Translations under genes and position numbers: made by a program | The notes under the pieces: generated by a model | The model's database searches: none | The model's input: only the letters and a program-made list of their open reading frames with translations | What the model was told of the DNA's origin: nothing | Shown here: positions 53,437 through 64,000 of the stretch, in pieces | How positions within the stretch are numbered: position 1 is the stretch's first letter | How the letters are laid out: every line of letters begins with the position of its first letter | From: Temnothorax longispinosus | Lineage: Eukaryota > Arthropoda > Insecta > Hymenoptera > Formicidae | Direction: 5' to 3' | Length of the DNA stretch: 64,000 nucleotides | NCBI RefSeq assembly: GCF_030848805.1 | Contig: NC_092362.1 | Span: 21,242,084-21,306,083 of the forward strand

Positions 53437-53957
53437 NNNNNNNNNNNNNNNNNNNNNNNNNNNNNNNNNNNNNNNNNNNNNNNNNNNNNNNNNNNNNNNN
53501 NNNNNNNNNNNNNNNNNNNNNNNNNNNNNNNNNNNNNNNNNNNNNNNNNNNNNNNNNNNNNNNNNNNNNNNNNNNNNNNNNNNNNNNNNNNNNNNNNNNN
53601 NNNNNNNNNNNNNNNNNNNNNNNNNNNNNNNNNNNNNNNNNNNNNNNNNNNNNNNNNNNNNNNNNNNNNNNNNNNNNNNNNNNNNNNNNNNNNNNNNNNN
53701 NNNNNNNNNNNNNNNNNNNNNNNNNNNNNNNNNNNNNNNNNNNNNNNNNNNNNNNNNNNNNNNNNNNNNNNNNNNNNNNNNNNNNNNNNNNNNNNNNNNN
53801 NNNNNNNNNNNNNNNNNNNNNNNNNNNNNNNNNNNNNNNNNNNNNNNNNNNNNNNNNNNNNNNNNNNNNNNNNNNNNNNNNNNNNNNNNNNNNNNNNNNN
53901 NNNNNNNNNNNNNNNNNNNNNNNNNNNNNNNNNNNNCCTCTCTCAGGTTTCTCTCTG
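53311..53957. repeat. Inverted repeat flanking the gap
   Basis: The 21 bp at 53311-53331 (CAGAGAGAAACC, then TGAGAGAGG) are perfectly reverse-complemented at 53937-53957, which is the very edge of the gap. Weaker similarity continues outward to a TGTGTGAT motif about 26 bp further on each side, so the arms may be about 50 bp. Either the gap sits inside a palindromic element, or one contig end was built from the opposite strand. Confidence 0.8.
53437..53936. other. Assembly gap (500 N)
   Basis: Exactly 500 N, a placeholder length, so the true size is unknown. Reading frames drawn through it are meaningless. It lies in the 5' region of slmo. Confidence 0.99.
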
Positions 53958-54111
53958 CTTCTACTTACATCACACATCACACACCTTCGAAGACGGCCTG
54001 ACGCACGACAAGACGCCCGACATCGCGTCAGCCTATTCCGCTCACGTGTCACACGTTAAATTGCGGTGCCCATCCTACATGCAGTGTTGCTCGCCCTATC
54101 CGTAAAACGCT

Positions 54112-57100
54112 ATGAAAATCTGGACGTCAGAGCATACCTTCGAGTGAGTATGAAACGTGCATTTAAACGGATACTCGTTATCTATTGTGCTCCGCTACTT
54201 GACGTAATTGCCTTCGTACAATTCGTCAGACATCCCGAATGTTGGAGTTTGTCTCGTCTAAGGACCGTAATGCAGTTACGCTGTGTGCCCTTGTTACATA
54301 ACCTCGTTGTACTTGTTCCATCTCTAAAAACGGACAGTTTCCTATTGATAGTTGAACGAGTAATGCAATGTGGGTTATGTCCAAGTTGCAAAACTCTCAA
54401 AGTACTCATTTATCCTTTTGAATTGATTTCCAAAAATCTACGGAACATTTTGTATTTTACAAGCGTGAAAGGGAAAGGGTTAAAACAGGGTCCATCTATT
54501 TCTATTTCATCTAGCTTGACTTAACCTAATTTTCGTAAATGAAATTTTCTCTTTTCGTTTCCTCCTCGAGGATAATTTCATTGACTGAATAATTTTTAAG
54601 AATTGCATTGATTCTTCATTGAACGATAACAGGGGCAATAAATTTATTTGCAGTCATCCTTGGGAGACGGTAGCGCAGGCTGCATGGAGAAAGTATCCGA
54701 ATCCTATGGTGCCTTCGGTTATTGGAGCGGACGTCATCGACAGAGAAGTAGTCAACGGTGTTCTCCACACACACAGACTCGTCGTTTCTACCCAATGGGG
54801 CTTTCCTAAATGGACGCAAGCGGTAAGCCTTCTAACTTTCCCACGTGCTACCACATTGGCGCGCGTTCGATATCGCTTCAGCATACCTAGCTCTAACCTT
54901 ACCTCTGACTCTAACCTCTGATCGGTATATCAGAATTGTAAATGTGCCAATTTTTTGATACCTTGCAAATAATACTTGAATAAATTATACAGTAAGATTA
55001 TTTTTTTTATATACAATTTTTATATATAACATATATATATATGATATTTATGTAATAAAATATAGAAAATATAGAATGTATCTTTAAATATTAGATATAA
55101 TAAAAAACATTTTTTATATGAAATTATAAGAAATATTTTTGTTGTATAATATTTGAAGATCCATTTTTCGATACCATTGTAATATTCTAAACTAGTTAAT
55201 TAGTTACTATAACCAGTAGCTAATTATTTCGATACATTCCAAATTAGTATTATCGACCGTGACAACGCTGACGCGAACATGATGTCACCAGTTGTTATAC
55301 GTTATACGTAGCTATCACGTGTCTTTTATGAAACACTATCTATTCTTATCGACATTGATATATGATATATGTAGCTCTAGTCTTGTGCATAGTTTTTAAG
55401 GATATCACTTGAATGAGTTTGCGTCACGGCCAGAGTATGGTCTTCTATATAGGCACCGAAGACTAATATAGAATGTTAGAATGTAGAATATGCTATAGTA
55501 TCTGGTAAAGCGATTATCGTACAAGATTATGTCTTTTAAATCCCGACCTAGATTCTTTAATTTGAAGATTAGATAGTTTCGACTTCAGAAAACACGATTA
55601 TATCTCGAGCGAATGATCGAGAGGCTACTATTTTCTTACAATTAGTAACTCATTTAGAAGTACCTTAAATATTTATAATAATTATATGTACCAATAAAAA
55701 CGGATCGAATTTCTAATGGGCTTAATCGCGAGCTCGGGACCTTAATAAGTCTTAATTTATATTTTACATGCCTTATCGATGTAGACATATTTAAAACTTG
55801 AAATCAGCAAATACTATTAAGAATAATTTTTGTATCGTAATTTGTTTCGTAATTCGTTTAGTAATTACTCGGACTTAACCACGCTAATTGACAGTTAACA
55901 AGAGAAATTATACTACTTGGTAGACTTTTCCTGTTTATGACGGAAAAGTACTCTATGTACCAGCCGCATAATGCTATTGTAAAGAACATTCCATCGTGTT
56001 CTACAGTACGTAATCACGCGGGTATCATCAACCTGCCGCAAGGTCGTCGTTCAATCGGTTCAATTTCAATCGACTTTACTGGTTGAGACGCGTAGACCGG
56101 ACTGATGGTAACTCTGCGCGAACTTATCGACAGCTTTTTCCAGTTAATGTAAATTGTAAAGTGTAAAAATAAACTTTAGCTTTCGCTGTTCTTTTATAAT
56201 ATATCAAACATATACATATACATATGAGTTTTGTTTTTATTAATTCTTATTCTTCTTTGATCAGACTGCACCATGACTCTACTTTTTCTCAAGTATTTAT
56301 AAGATTGAATGAAAATTAATGAAAACGTATGTATGGGTCTGCATGATATGTATATGTGATTGCTCGGGTGAGTTCGCTAAGTTACAATGATTGCAGATCA
56401 GTCATTTCTGTGGAACTTATCTACAGCTTGGTTCATTGATTTTTTTCGGCGCACTCTCGCGGCGGATGGATAAAACCATTTCATTTACGTACGAATTTAT
56501 CGGAATGACCTTCTCGGAGACCTTCGCGACTCGGGTCGTCCGCCAGTAACTCTTGAATAAGTTATCGTCTCGCTCCGATTACCCAAAGACCTTTACAATT
56601 TATTTTTCAAACTTCTTCGCGCGCGAAGTTACGTTACTATTGCTACATACTTGATAAAGAAGAAACATAACTTAAAATAGATATTTATAAACTTCACCAA
56701 TTGGTCTTTTGTACAAATATGTTCAATTGTCAAATCAATATATTTTTTAACATATATATATATATATATATACATATGACATATTACTTCTTAATTTTTA
56801 ATTCTCTTATTTGAATAGCTGCAGAATAAATTTCTTAGGATGCGTTCCCCTTAACGCTCGCAACGCTCGTGAAATCATTTCATCCTCGTGGTTTGTCAAA
56901 TGTTAAACAAGGACAAAATGATGCTCGCAAGCGTTGTGAGCGTTAAGTGGAACGCACCTTTATAGAAAACATTAATTTTGAAATTATTTCTGCGCGTTTT
57001 CTTGAATTGAAATAAGCTTCAGACAGTGCGATATTTAATATTAATATCTTGTATATTTTTAGAATGTCTAGCATTAGCTTTAATTTCAATTTGGAACAGC

Positions 57101-60100
57101 ACATTTATATCTTGAAATTTCTTGATAATTTAGTGAGAAAGTGAACTTCGGACGCAGCAGCAGATGTTACGACATGATTACGCAACCAGCATGCTAGTTG
57201 ACGCTTGACTTCTCGGTGAAATCTTGCGTGAAGAGCAGTATTTTAAGAGTTAAGAGCAGAAGTGTAAATGTTTAGAAATTTATAGGGTAAACTTGGGTAA
57301 GATGGCCAACCCATGTTCATTCAATGTTTCATGGCGAGCTAGATTGAGAGAACATGCGGGTTGGCCATCTTTCCTCTATATGGCCATCTCAACCGAATTT
57401 ACCTTAACGAGTTTTACTTTCCTTCAAATTATGTAACTTGGCCTCAGGTTAATTCTTACTTGGCGCGAGACCACTACCGTGTCTCTTGATTATAGTAATG
57501 TACCGAATGTACTCGATAAAATAATTTTTTTTACAGCTTTTAGACATAATTTTTTGGAAAACAAATTCCTATTATCTTACTTTTTCTTTTATATATCTAT
57601 TAATAGGATAAATGTATTAATGTTGCATAATAATTTTTTAGAGAAACGATATCGATTACATTTACAGATTTCTTATTTCTGTTATTCGTAAGAAAAAAAT
57701 TGAGTAATATTGCACTTGGTGCGTAACTTTATCGGTTGGCGCAGCTTTTTCACGGTTGTTCGCACAGTAAAATTGACGTTGCGCTGATCTCCGACGGGCG
57801 ACAAGAAATCAATCCATGAAGCAACCTAACAGAATCATTCACCTCTTTCTGGTATCGCCCGTGGCGTGTCGATAAAAACCTCGCGCCATTCACCCTAGTC
57901 TAGCAATCTCCGCCGGCGCGTCGCGGCGACCCGGAAATTCGAAACTTTCAACAAACGTGCGCAAAAAGAAGGTGCCGGAGACCCAGGGAATTGCAAAACA
58001 ACATCCGCACTGGCATCAACTTTCATAATGAGCACGCTCAATGTTACGCCGTTTGGCAATCGTCCAGCTAGACGCGCGCCCGCCTTCTGTGGAATACTCC
58101 TCAGGCAGCTCCCTCGGATTCCCAATCCTTCGCTATCCCACAGTGCCTTCGCCGGAATACTGGAGATTCCGGGGCGTCGAATCCCTTTCGGCCCGGCGAA
58201 TCGCTTCCTCTCGTCAGATTTTCTATAAGCTCGGCCATTTCGCCGGGCCGTTTCGTTGTGCAACCGTTCGTTTAAATGGCTCGACTCATGTATCGTACGC
58301 AAGATGTTTGAGAAACGATAGAGATAAAGAAATCGTCCAGTGGATGACCGACGATAAGAATTTGCACGAGAGATTTATTTTACGAAGAGATCTAAAAGTC
58401 TATCGTTTAAACTATCGAAATGATTGATGAAATCGATGACGGACTTCATCTTTATATACTCTTTTTATCTTAACGTTATTCTCTATAAATAGTATGTGTC
58501 TGTTAAATAATTAGATCGCAAAAACGATAACAAGAATCAGTAGGAAAAAGCTGTCGACTTTTTGAACAATATAAAAAAGCTAATACATTTTAAATTTAAA
58601 AAATTAGAAAAAGAGCACTCTCTCTCTAGCACACCAATATTCCGAGCAAGATGTTTAAAAGTTTAATGTAGCACAAATATTTATGTATCGAACAAATGGG
58701 ATCGAATATATAGGTTGTATTTTGTCGGATATTTCGTATATAATAACTGCATAGGAATCTTTAGTATTTAGACACGCTTGAAATTATATTTAACGATTAA
58801 AAAAGTGCGAAGGACCATTTCGGACCGCGGACACTTTCATCGACACCATTTTCAACGTTACGCCCCCCGATGCTGCACCCACCATCGCGCTATCCGAGTA
58901 ATTAGCGGATGCACTCGACAACGCGCTCCGGAAAAAAAAGTACGCGAGAAAAGTTCACTTATCGCGCTCGTTCGCGCGAAACGCTCGAATTGGCGGCAGA
59001 GGGTTCGTATAAGCAGGCCGGTTTATTCGAGCGACTAATTAGAATATGCATAATTAATCGGCGAGGAACAATAATTAAAGTGTACTTAGCGTGCTAGTTT
59101 AATTAGCGCCTTTCTAATTACCTAATTACTCATGCTAATTTGTTATTAATATCGCGCCGCCACGGAAACTTACGGCGTTCCATTTTCTTCTCGGTCAAAA
59201 CAAGCGATTCACACAGTTTAGATTGTCAGTATGTTTACGCTTTCGAATACATATTTCTCGCCGCTGATCATTTCTAATGATTGCCGGTAGATGCACAAGA
59301 GTGGCTGGCGATGCGTTAAACTGTGCTGCCCAACGTGCGTAAAAAAAATTTCGATACGAGATAAAATTGGGTTGATCGATCGTTTGTCACTAGGATGACT
59401 CTTATTTTTATTTGACAACATTTTATGATTAATCCCTTTCGGCTCAGTGTCTTTCCATGAAAAAGTGTCAGTTATGATTGATGATTTTTTATAGGCTTGC
59501 AGCTTTATCGAGATCGAGAACTTAGATATGTTTTTTTACAGCGATTAAATAAACGGTATCATAAATTTAGGGTATTTGTTATGCTTCTCGTGTAGCTGTG
59601 AGAGCAGAATAATGCAACCGTTCGCTATAGGTGGTTGAATTAATTACCGCGCACGCCTTCTGACGTAGAATCAATTAATAATCGCTTATCGCTTTCTATA
59701 GAGTCCAACGCTATTCGTGTAAATGTTGCTTTGTTTGTTTAATTTGCCTTGTGTACGTATAACATGCTGATACGAGTACATAGTGTGTTTCCATAAAGGT
59801 CCCTTGTTAGACTTTCTGATATTGAGCGTGAACGCTACTGTAATATCTGAAAATGATATCTTATTAATGCATATCTGTAATGTATCAATAACAGCCAGCG
59901 AAATAATTAAATAATTATGATTTATACATTATAATGAGGGATGTTTGCACTTGATAGATTATTGGATTATGTAGTCTGACACGTTATTGAAAACAATGCT
60001 ATATGCAAAATTGTCATACATTAATTCTAAGCTAATATTATTTAATCTATCTATATTACAGCGTGCTAAATAATTCGACGAATTACCACAATTTTATCGC

Positions 60101-60511
60101 ATTTCTTTTTTCGCTCCGCTGAGCACGCCATGAAAAGTCGTGAAATCGAGCCGAAGTAGCAGCTCTCGAAGACTGAAACATGCCATTGAAGTTTAGAAGG
60201 CTTTATCGTTGAATTCAGCGCGGAAAGTTTGAAACCGGAAGTGCTTGTCTATAGCACTTCCGAGATTTTTATCGGTGGCCGAATCGGTTTTTAGCAGTTT
60301 GCCAGCCAATTCTCGCCGGAACTACATTTAAATGATTCGGATTTCTTTTTACTCACGGACAAGACTTTTACGTTGCTGCCGAAGCTTATTATGCGATCGC
60401 ACGTTTTCTTTTTTATTTTTGCAGTTAATCGGCTACGCGAACTTGTGTTACGCCAGCGAGCGCAGCGAGGTCGATCCTGTGAATAGACAAATGATCCTCA
60501 GGACGCATAAT
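54112..60511 (+). CDS. slmo: Slowmo / PRELI domain-containing protein 3 (partial, 5' exons)
   Basis: Lipid-transfer protein of the PRELI/MSF1 family. In the mitochondrial intermembrane space, PRELID3-type proteins with a TRIAP1/Mdm35 partner move phosphatidylserine between membranes; fly slowmo is required for mitochondrial function. Three coding exons are visible: 54112-54143, 54654-54822 and 60425-60511, giving 96 aa. They begin MKIWTSEHTF, then DHPWETVAQAAWRKYPNPM, then IGADVIDREVVNGVLHTHRL, WGFPKWTQA, and end LIGYANLCYASERSEVDP, RQMILRTHN. These match the PRELI domain in order, and all junctions are GT-AG and in phase. The remainder (about half the domain and the C-terminus) must lie beyond position 64000, because no further exon is seen. 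Intron 1 is 510 bp and intron 2 is 5.6 kb, far larger than the introns of neighbouring genes. The 5' region is interrupted by the assembly gap. Confidence 0.94.
56838..56959. mobile_element. Palindromic MITE, possible PIF/Harbinger type
   Basis: A 122-bp element that is almost entirely two inverted arms of about 48 bp. Both arms read TGCGTTCC, C or A, CTTAACGCTC, then CAACGCT, with a few mismatches, and extend into ATCATTT and TCC. TTA flanks both ends (56835-56837 and 56960-56962), which fits the 3-bp TWA target duplication of PIF/Harbinger elements. It has no coding capacity. The superfamily is an inference from the target site only. Confidence 0.7.
57284..57407. mobile_element. Inverted-repeat element (MITE-like)
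   Basis: The left arm (57284-57318) reads GGTAAACTTGGGTAAGATGG then CCAACCCATGTTC. The right arm (57350-57407) is its reverse complement with mismatches and contains a second internal copy of AGATGGCCA. About 30 bp of unique sequence separates the arms. The right end finishes in TTAA, while the left flank reads TATA, so a piggyBac-like origin with a decayed target site is possible but weak. Confidence 0.5.
59036..59128. promoter_or_regulatory. Homeodomain-core cluster in slmo intron 2
   Basis: Six exact TAATTA hexamers start at 59036, 59051, 59072, 59100, 59115 and 59123, all within 93 bp, with further TAAT-type words to 59150. TAATTA is the classic core of Antp-, paired- and LIM-type homeodomains. 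The cluster lies at the edge of a CpG-rich block and not in a simple AT repeat, since GCG, CGGCG and GTGTAC words separate the sites. A candidate enhancer; the regulated gene need not be slmo. Confidence 0.4.
60236..60262. other. Perfect short hairpin
   Basis: CGGAAGTGCT, a 7-nt loop, then AGCACTTCCG: a perfect 10-bp stem 163 bp before slmo exon 3. It is too short for a typical pre-miRNA. CGGAAGT is also an ETS-type core present in both orientations. Confidence 0.35.
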
Positions 60512-61953
60512 GTAAGTATCTGTTCTTTGTTTGAAAATGGGCTGAGAAACCGTTGTGCTTTCCCTTCCCGTGGTATACAAGCGTGATGCATCGTGCAATT
60601 TACGATACATTTATTTGCATCACGAAATAGCTGCAGTAGCTGTATATTATCCGAAATAAATATCGCCGATATGTTATGGCGTTTTATTTGTCATTTTAAA
60701 ACGTTTCTCAGCGTATATAATTGATGTGAAAATAGTTTTCGACATTTTATATTTTAATAATTTTATGTTAGAAAAACGGTTCCTAAACTGAAAAATTTCT
60801 TTCGCGTAAACTATTGATGTCTCTCACGAAAAGCACGGCATTGTGTGATGTGAGACCATTTCCACGCTGACCGCAAAAACGATATCTCTAAACGTAATCC
60901 AATACCTCCGATCATATTTCCGGTATGTGTAGACTAGCACGGTTCCGAAATATCCATCAGTAGTGTGCGTACCTCGCTTAATTAGAATTGTATAAATCTG
61001 CTGCTCACACGGTTTTGATTGAATTTTTTAATGAAGACAGAACTTTTATGGTTCCCTCCCTTACAGATCTATTCGTAATTATATATTTAATATGAATATG
61101 TCGCGACGTTTGGATTCAATTGCGATCCTAAATTAAATGCGGAACAGCATTATATGCTGAAACTATACTTTTGGCAGCATTGGTGTTTGATTTCATAATC
61201 TGATTCAGGCTGTTGTATTATTACATACGAGAAACATGTGCGAAAAAGTATTGAGAACCTGATAGATACAAGAATCTTGTATTATAAATGCATAATTATT
61301 GTTGCTGGAATTGAATATTATTGATTATTTTTATTTTCAATATTTTTCTAGTTTTTAATTTAAATTTCGAGATTAGCGAGCGTAAGTGACAACATTAAGC
61401 AATTTTACCGTAGATGCGCGTACCATCAGAAATAATATTCATCTCGTACTCGGCGGTCGGTTATCAACGGAAGCGTTGTATCGAAACGCATCGGCGATCG
61501 CATCGCGCACGGTTCCTCGTTTCTGCGATAACGAAGTGAGCATTTTTGAGCGATTTTTCGACCATAACGAAATTGCGAATGCGTCGCGGTCTCTGTTGCG
61601 AAATGGCACTTTAATAGAGTGTCGCCGGAAAGAAAGAGAGAATGCCGAGCGGCCGCTCCATTAGCGCGTAATAAAAGCGTTCTTCCCGCAACGTTGTTTC
61701 TCTTTACATATTTCGCTAGTGAAATGATGCAAATGTTATGAATAAATGGACTTCGTTGTATAATAGTTTAAAGTTATTGCGCCGATTTATTGTTTTCACG
61801 TCTATTGAGTCGTTATTTGAATTTACCGTACGACTTTTATGATATATATTATGTCACTCATGTATATTGACGGTAAAATTGTATTTTCCAGCTTTTTCTC
61901 TAAATTTTAAAAAGGAAAACTTGCTGGAAATTATGTATGAGATATTTTAGACT

Positions 61954-62067
61954 AACGTTCTTTTAGGTAGTTAACCTAATTAAACAAAAATTTGGACATT
62001 GTATTAATATAATAGAAAACGTAATAATATATATTATATATATTATTAACGTAATAATATATAATAT

Positions 62068-62118
<51 letters not shown>

Positions 62119-62183
62119 GTGTTTTTCGTTGTTAATACAATTTTTGTTTAATACGGTTAACTACCAACCTAAAAGAACGTTCT
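61954..62183. mobile_element. MITE-like inverted repeat with internal AT microsatellite
   Basis: Terminal arms of about 45-60 bp: both read ACGTTCTTTTAGG, then TAGTTAACC, then TTAAACAAAAAT and TGTATTAA, with small indels (an 8-bp insertion in the left arm, TTGG in the right). Between them is a palindromic AT-rich core and a 44-bp (TA)n run (62072-62115). It has no coding capacity, and I could not identify a clear target duplication or superfamily. Confidence 0.6.
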
Positions 62184-62678
62184 GTGATCTATTTTATTAA
62201 TATACATACATAATATAAAATATATTCGAATAAAATAGATCATATCAGGGCGACTTTCCTCATTACTCTTTCTTTTCTTCGTATCGTGTAGATAGTTAAA
62301 AGTTGGTAGAGGCGAATTGTTATTCTCGGCTCGCTTTGTAACGGGCAAGTTTGTCAAATTGCGTTAAAGTCTTTCATGTCGCGTTCGTGACTGGAAAAGT
62401 CATTTGAAAATTTAATATTTTTCAATACTCTCTCGTGTAGTATGCGGATTATAATAAAAAAGTTGGCGACTTTCACGCGGTTCGTACATGCAACACGTTT
62501 TGTCAGATGAAAGTGCGTCGACGCAAAATCGCCGGATTTTTTCCGAGCCGCTATCAGAAAACGATTTTCGAGCCCCGATTTACATAACATCCGTTCCAAG
62601 GAGTATGCATAGTAAAGACCCTCAGGAAAAGTATCTAGCTGCAAGCTCGAAGAGATCGACGCGTCTGAAAGCGTGAGA

Positions 62679-62719
62679 GGGGGGCGAGGGCGAACGTGTC
62701 GAAGGGGGGGGGGACGGGG
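62679..62719 (+). other. G-rich tract, possible G-quadruplex
   Basis: Runs of G6, G3, G10 and G4 occur in 41 bp of the slmo sense strand (intron 3). This exceeds the usual four-run quadruplex pattern; one loop is about 13 nt, although the G10 run alone can supply two or more tracts. Confidence 0.45.
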
Positions 62720-64000
62720 AGCTGATGCACGCCACCACCGCATCCAGAAGGTTGGATATGATAGGTTATTGATGCGCGCATTACCGGGGGGTTGCATAGC
62801 TCGGAGAGCTTCTCGGCGCGGGGTATATCAGGTGGGGTGTCAGGGAAACGGTGGGATATGGCAAGCCGAGGAGGATAAAGGAGAGGGGGCGCGGCATTGG
62901 TCGCGGCTCTCCCGTTCGCGTCGAAGATCATCCCCTCTCGCTTCGTTGACGGAAAAGAGACCACCAAGAGAAACGCGGGGTGGTAGATGCATTACTGGTA
63001 TGATGAACGATCCGCAGGTGGCTTAAAGCAAAAGGAGGAGAAACCTCGCTCCTTTCCACGTCTACGGAGGAGCTGTTACGTCGACCTTTTCTATCCATCG
63101 AGATTCCGTATGTATCCACGCGAGTACATTATGTGCCGACGATCGTACTCACACGCTCCGATTCTGGCTAATTCGTACGGAGAGGAGGATGCTTTTACAA
63201 GTAGGGGTAATCGGTGCTGAGCGATGTACTCGCGCGGATAGCTGATGGGATAACTGAATGGGATGATCGAGCGATAGTAAATCGTCTTGCGAAGGTCGAT
63301 GTAGCAATTCCATTAGCTACGCGTGATATTTTAACGGCAATTCATTGTTCATAATGTTTATCGACACTCTACTGACGAAGGAGTGCAATGAATTATAAGT
63401 TTATATTCAGTCGTACATACACAGAGAAATGGAAGAGAAATGGATAACGATCATTTACGTAAAGTGGCTAAATAGATTCGCCATTTTTTGATATTTATGT
63501 AGCGAAGTGGAACGGCGGACCGCGTTATTTCTCTACACACATCGGGATGTAAAGGGTGATACATTAAATCGCATAAAAGCAGCAAACAGAGTGTACCGCT
63601 ATTGTGCCGCATGCAAGCCGATATACGGCAGGCAAAGACAAATCGCGGAGCATCTGAAGTATTAATGCGGAAAGCCGTATACAACGCGGGATGCAGTCGC
63701 GCATGATCGATTCCGTTTCGAATCCGTAGGTGAATACCGCAGACATCGTGCCACCGCAATAAATTCGCCTTTATCCGCTCATCGATCGTTTTACGGGTGC
63801 AATCTTGCCACCTTTATTCACGTCGATGCGTCACGTATAATATACGCACGGCTATCCCACGGGTTTGCGGGGCGTAAGACGGCAAAATACGTTATCGTGC
63901 ACACATTATGCCAAGTATCCAACAACTGCGAAACGTGGGGAAGGAAGGTGATTTAAGGAAAATTCCGGCGCGCATGTCGCGTCACCGGGGAAATGCTGCG

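Larger units (their letters stand above)
54823..60424 (+). other. slmo intron 2 (5.6 kb)
   Basis: Bounded by GTAAGC at the donor and TTTTTGCAG at the acceptor. It is mostly AT-rich to about 57700, then contains a CpG-rich block (about 57720-58300), a short AT segment and a second CpG-rich block (about 58790-59240). No coding exon is recognised. A 12-bp-arm hairpin with one mismatch (TAATTAGTTACT / AGTAGCTAATTA, 6-nt loop) lies at 55197-55226, and an AT microsatellite at 56752-56771. MITE-like elements and a homeodomain-core cluster are listed separately. Confidence 0.75.
60512..64000 (+). other. Start of slmo intron 3, continues past the window
   Basis: It begins with GTAAGT. No further PRELI-domain exon was found. 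CpG-rich blocks lie at about 61380-61690 and 62470-63240. The frame at 61386-61664 has no recognised domain. The stretch contains an inverted-repeat element and a G-rich tract, listed separately. The rest shows nothing that I can identify. Confidence 0.6.

Noticed and set aside
53349..54105. Long reading frames of about 190-250 codons across 53349-54105
   Set aside because: They consist almost wholly of N from the assembly gap; the flanking residues have no meaning as protein.
57700..57725. miR-92-like seed (ATTGCACTTG)
   Set aside because: Only the first ten bases match, the following CCCGGCC is absent and no flanking sequence folds back into a pre-miRNA hairpin.
57895..58427. Opposed 135- and 128-codon frames in slmo intron 2
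   Set aside because: The two frames overlap on opposite strands in a CpG-rich block and neither matches a family. I regard them as chance.

Overview
The window looks like a piece of insect nuclear genome, most likely hymenopteran and probably an ant. The evidence is spliced genes with short AT-rich introns (often 60-120 bp), GT-AG junctions, AATAAA signals, abundant CpG in non-coding DNA, many microsatellites and MITE-like palindromes. The species assignment is an inference. There is no sign of operons, prokaryotic genes, rRNA, tRNA or CRISPR.

Layout. Positions 1 to about 45.6 kb hold no gene that I can recognise on either strand. This is a long non-coding stretch in which CpG-rich blocks alternate with AT-rich spacers roughly every 1-1.5 kb. 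It carries several microsatellites, a TTTACG motif cluster, small perfect dyads and one weak short-ORF candidate with a signal-peptide-like sequence. It may be intergenic regulatory DNA or a large intron of a gene whose exons lie outside.

From 45.8 to 54 kb four genes are packed tightly. (1) Eogt (+, 10 coding exons, complete, 555 aa) encodes the ER-resident EGF-domain O-GlcNAc transferase and ends in KDEL. (2) PIGW (-, one coding exon, 524 aa from the first in-frame ATG) encodes the GPI-anchor inositol acyltransferase. It converges on Eogt, with a dyad polyadenylation signal between them. (3) WRNIP1 (+, 3 coding exons, 458 aa) encodes the RarA/MgsA-type AAA+ ATPase. It is divergent from PIGW across about 580 bp, lacks the usual zinc finger and the conserved C-terminal tail, and contains a 63-bp stop-free intron. 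(4) slmo/PRELID3 (+) encodes the mitochondrial intermembrane-space lipid-transfer protein. Its first three coding exons are present and the rest runs off the right edge.

Between WRNIP1 and slmo there is a 500-N assembly gap whose two flanks are reverse complements of each other. The large slmo introns (54.8-60.4 kb and 60.5-64 kb) hold MITE-like palindromes, a dense cluster of six TAATTA homeodomain cores in 93 bp, a G-rich quadruplex-type tract and AT microsatellites.

The four genes do not form an obvious pathway. Eogt and PIGW both act in the ER (luminal glycosylation and GPI-anchor assembly), WRNIP1 in the nucleus and slmo in mitochondria. They look like a housekeeping cluster beside a gene-poor domain. 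I did not find a clearly new biological system. The strongest leads are the altered WRNIP1 architecture, the TAATTA cluster, the palindrome at the gap and the shared Eogt/PIGW 3' signal.
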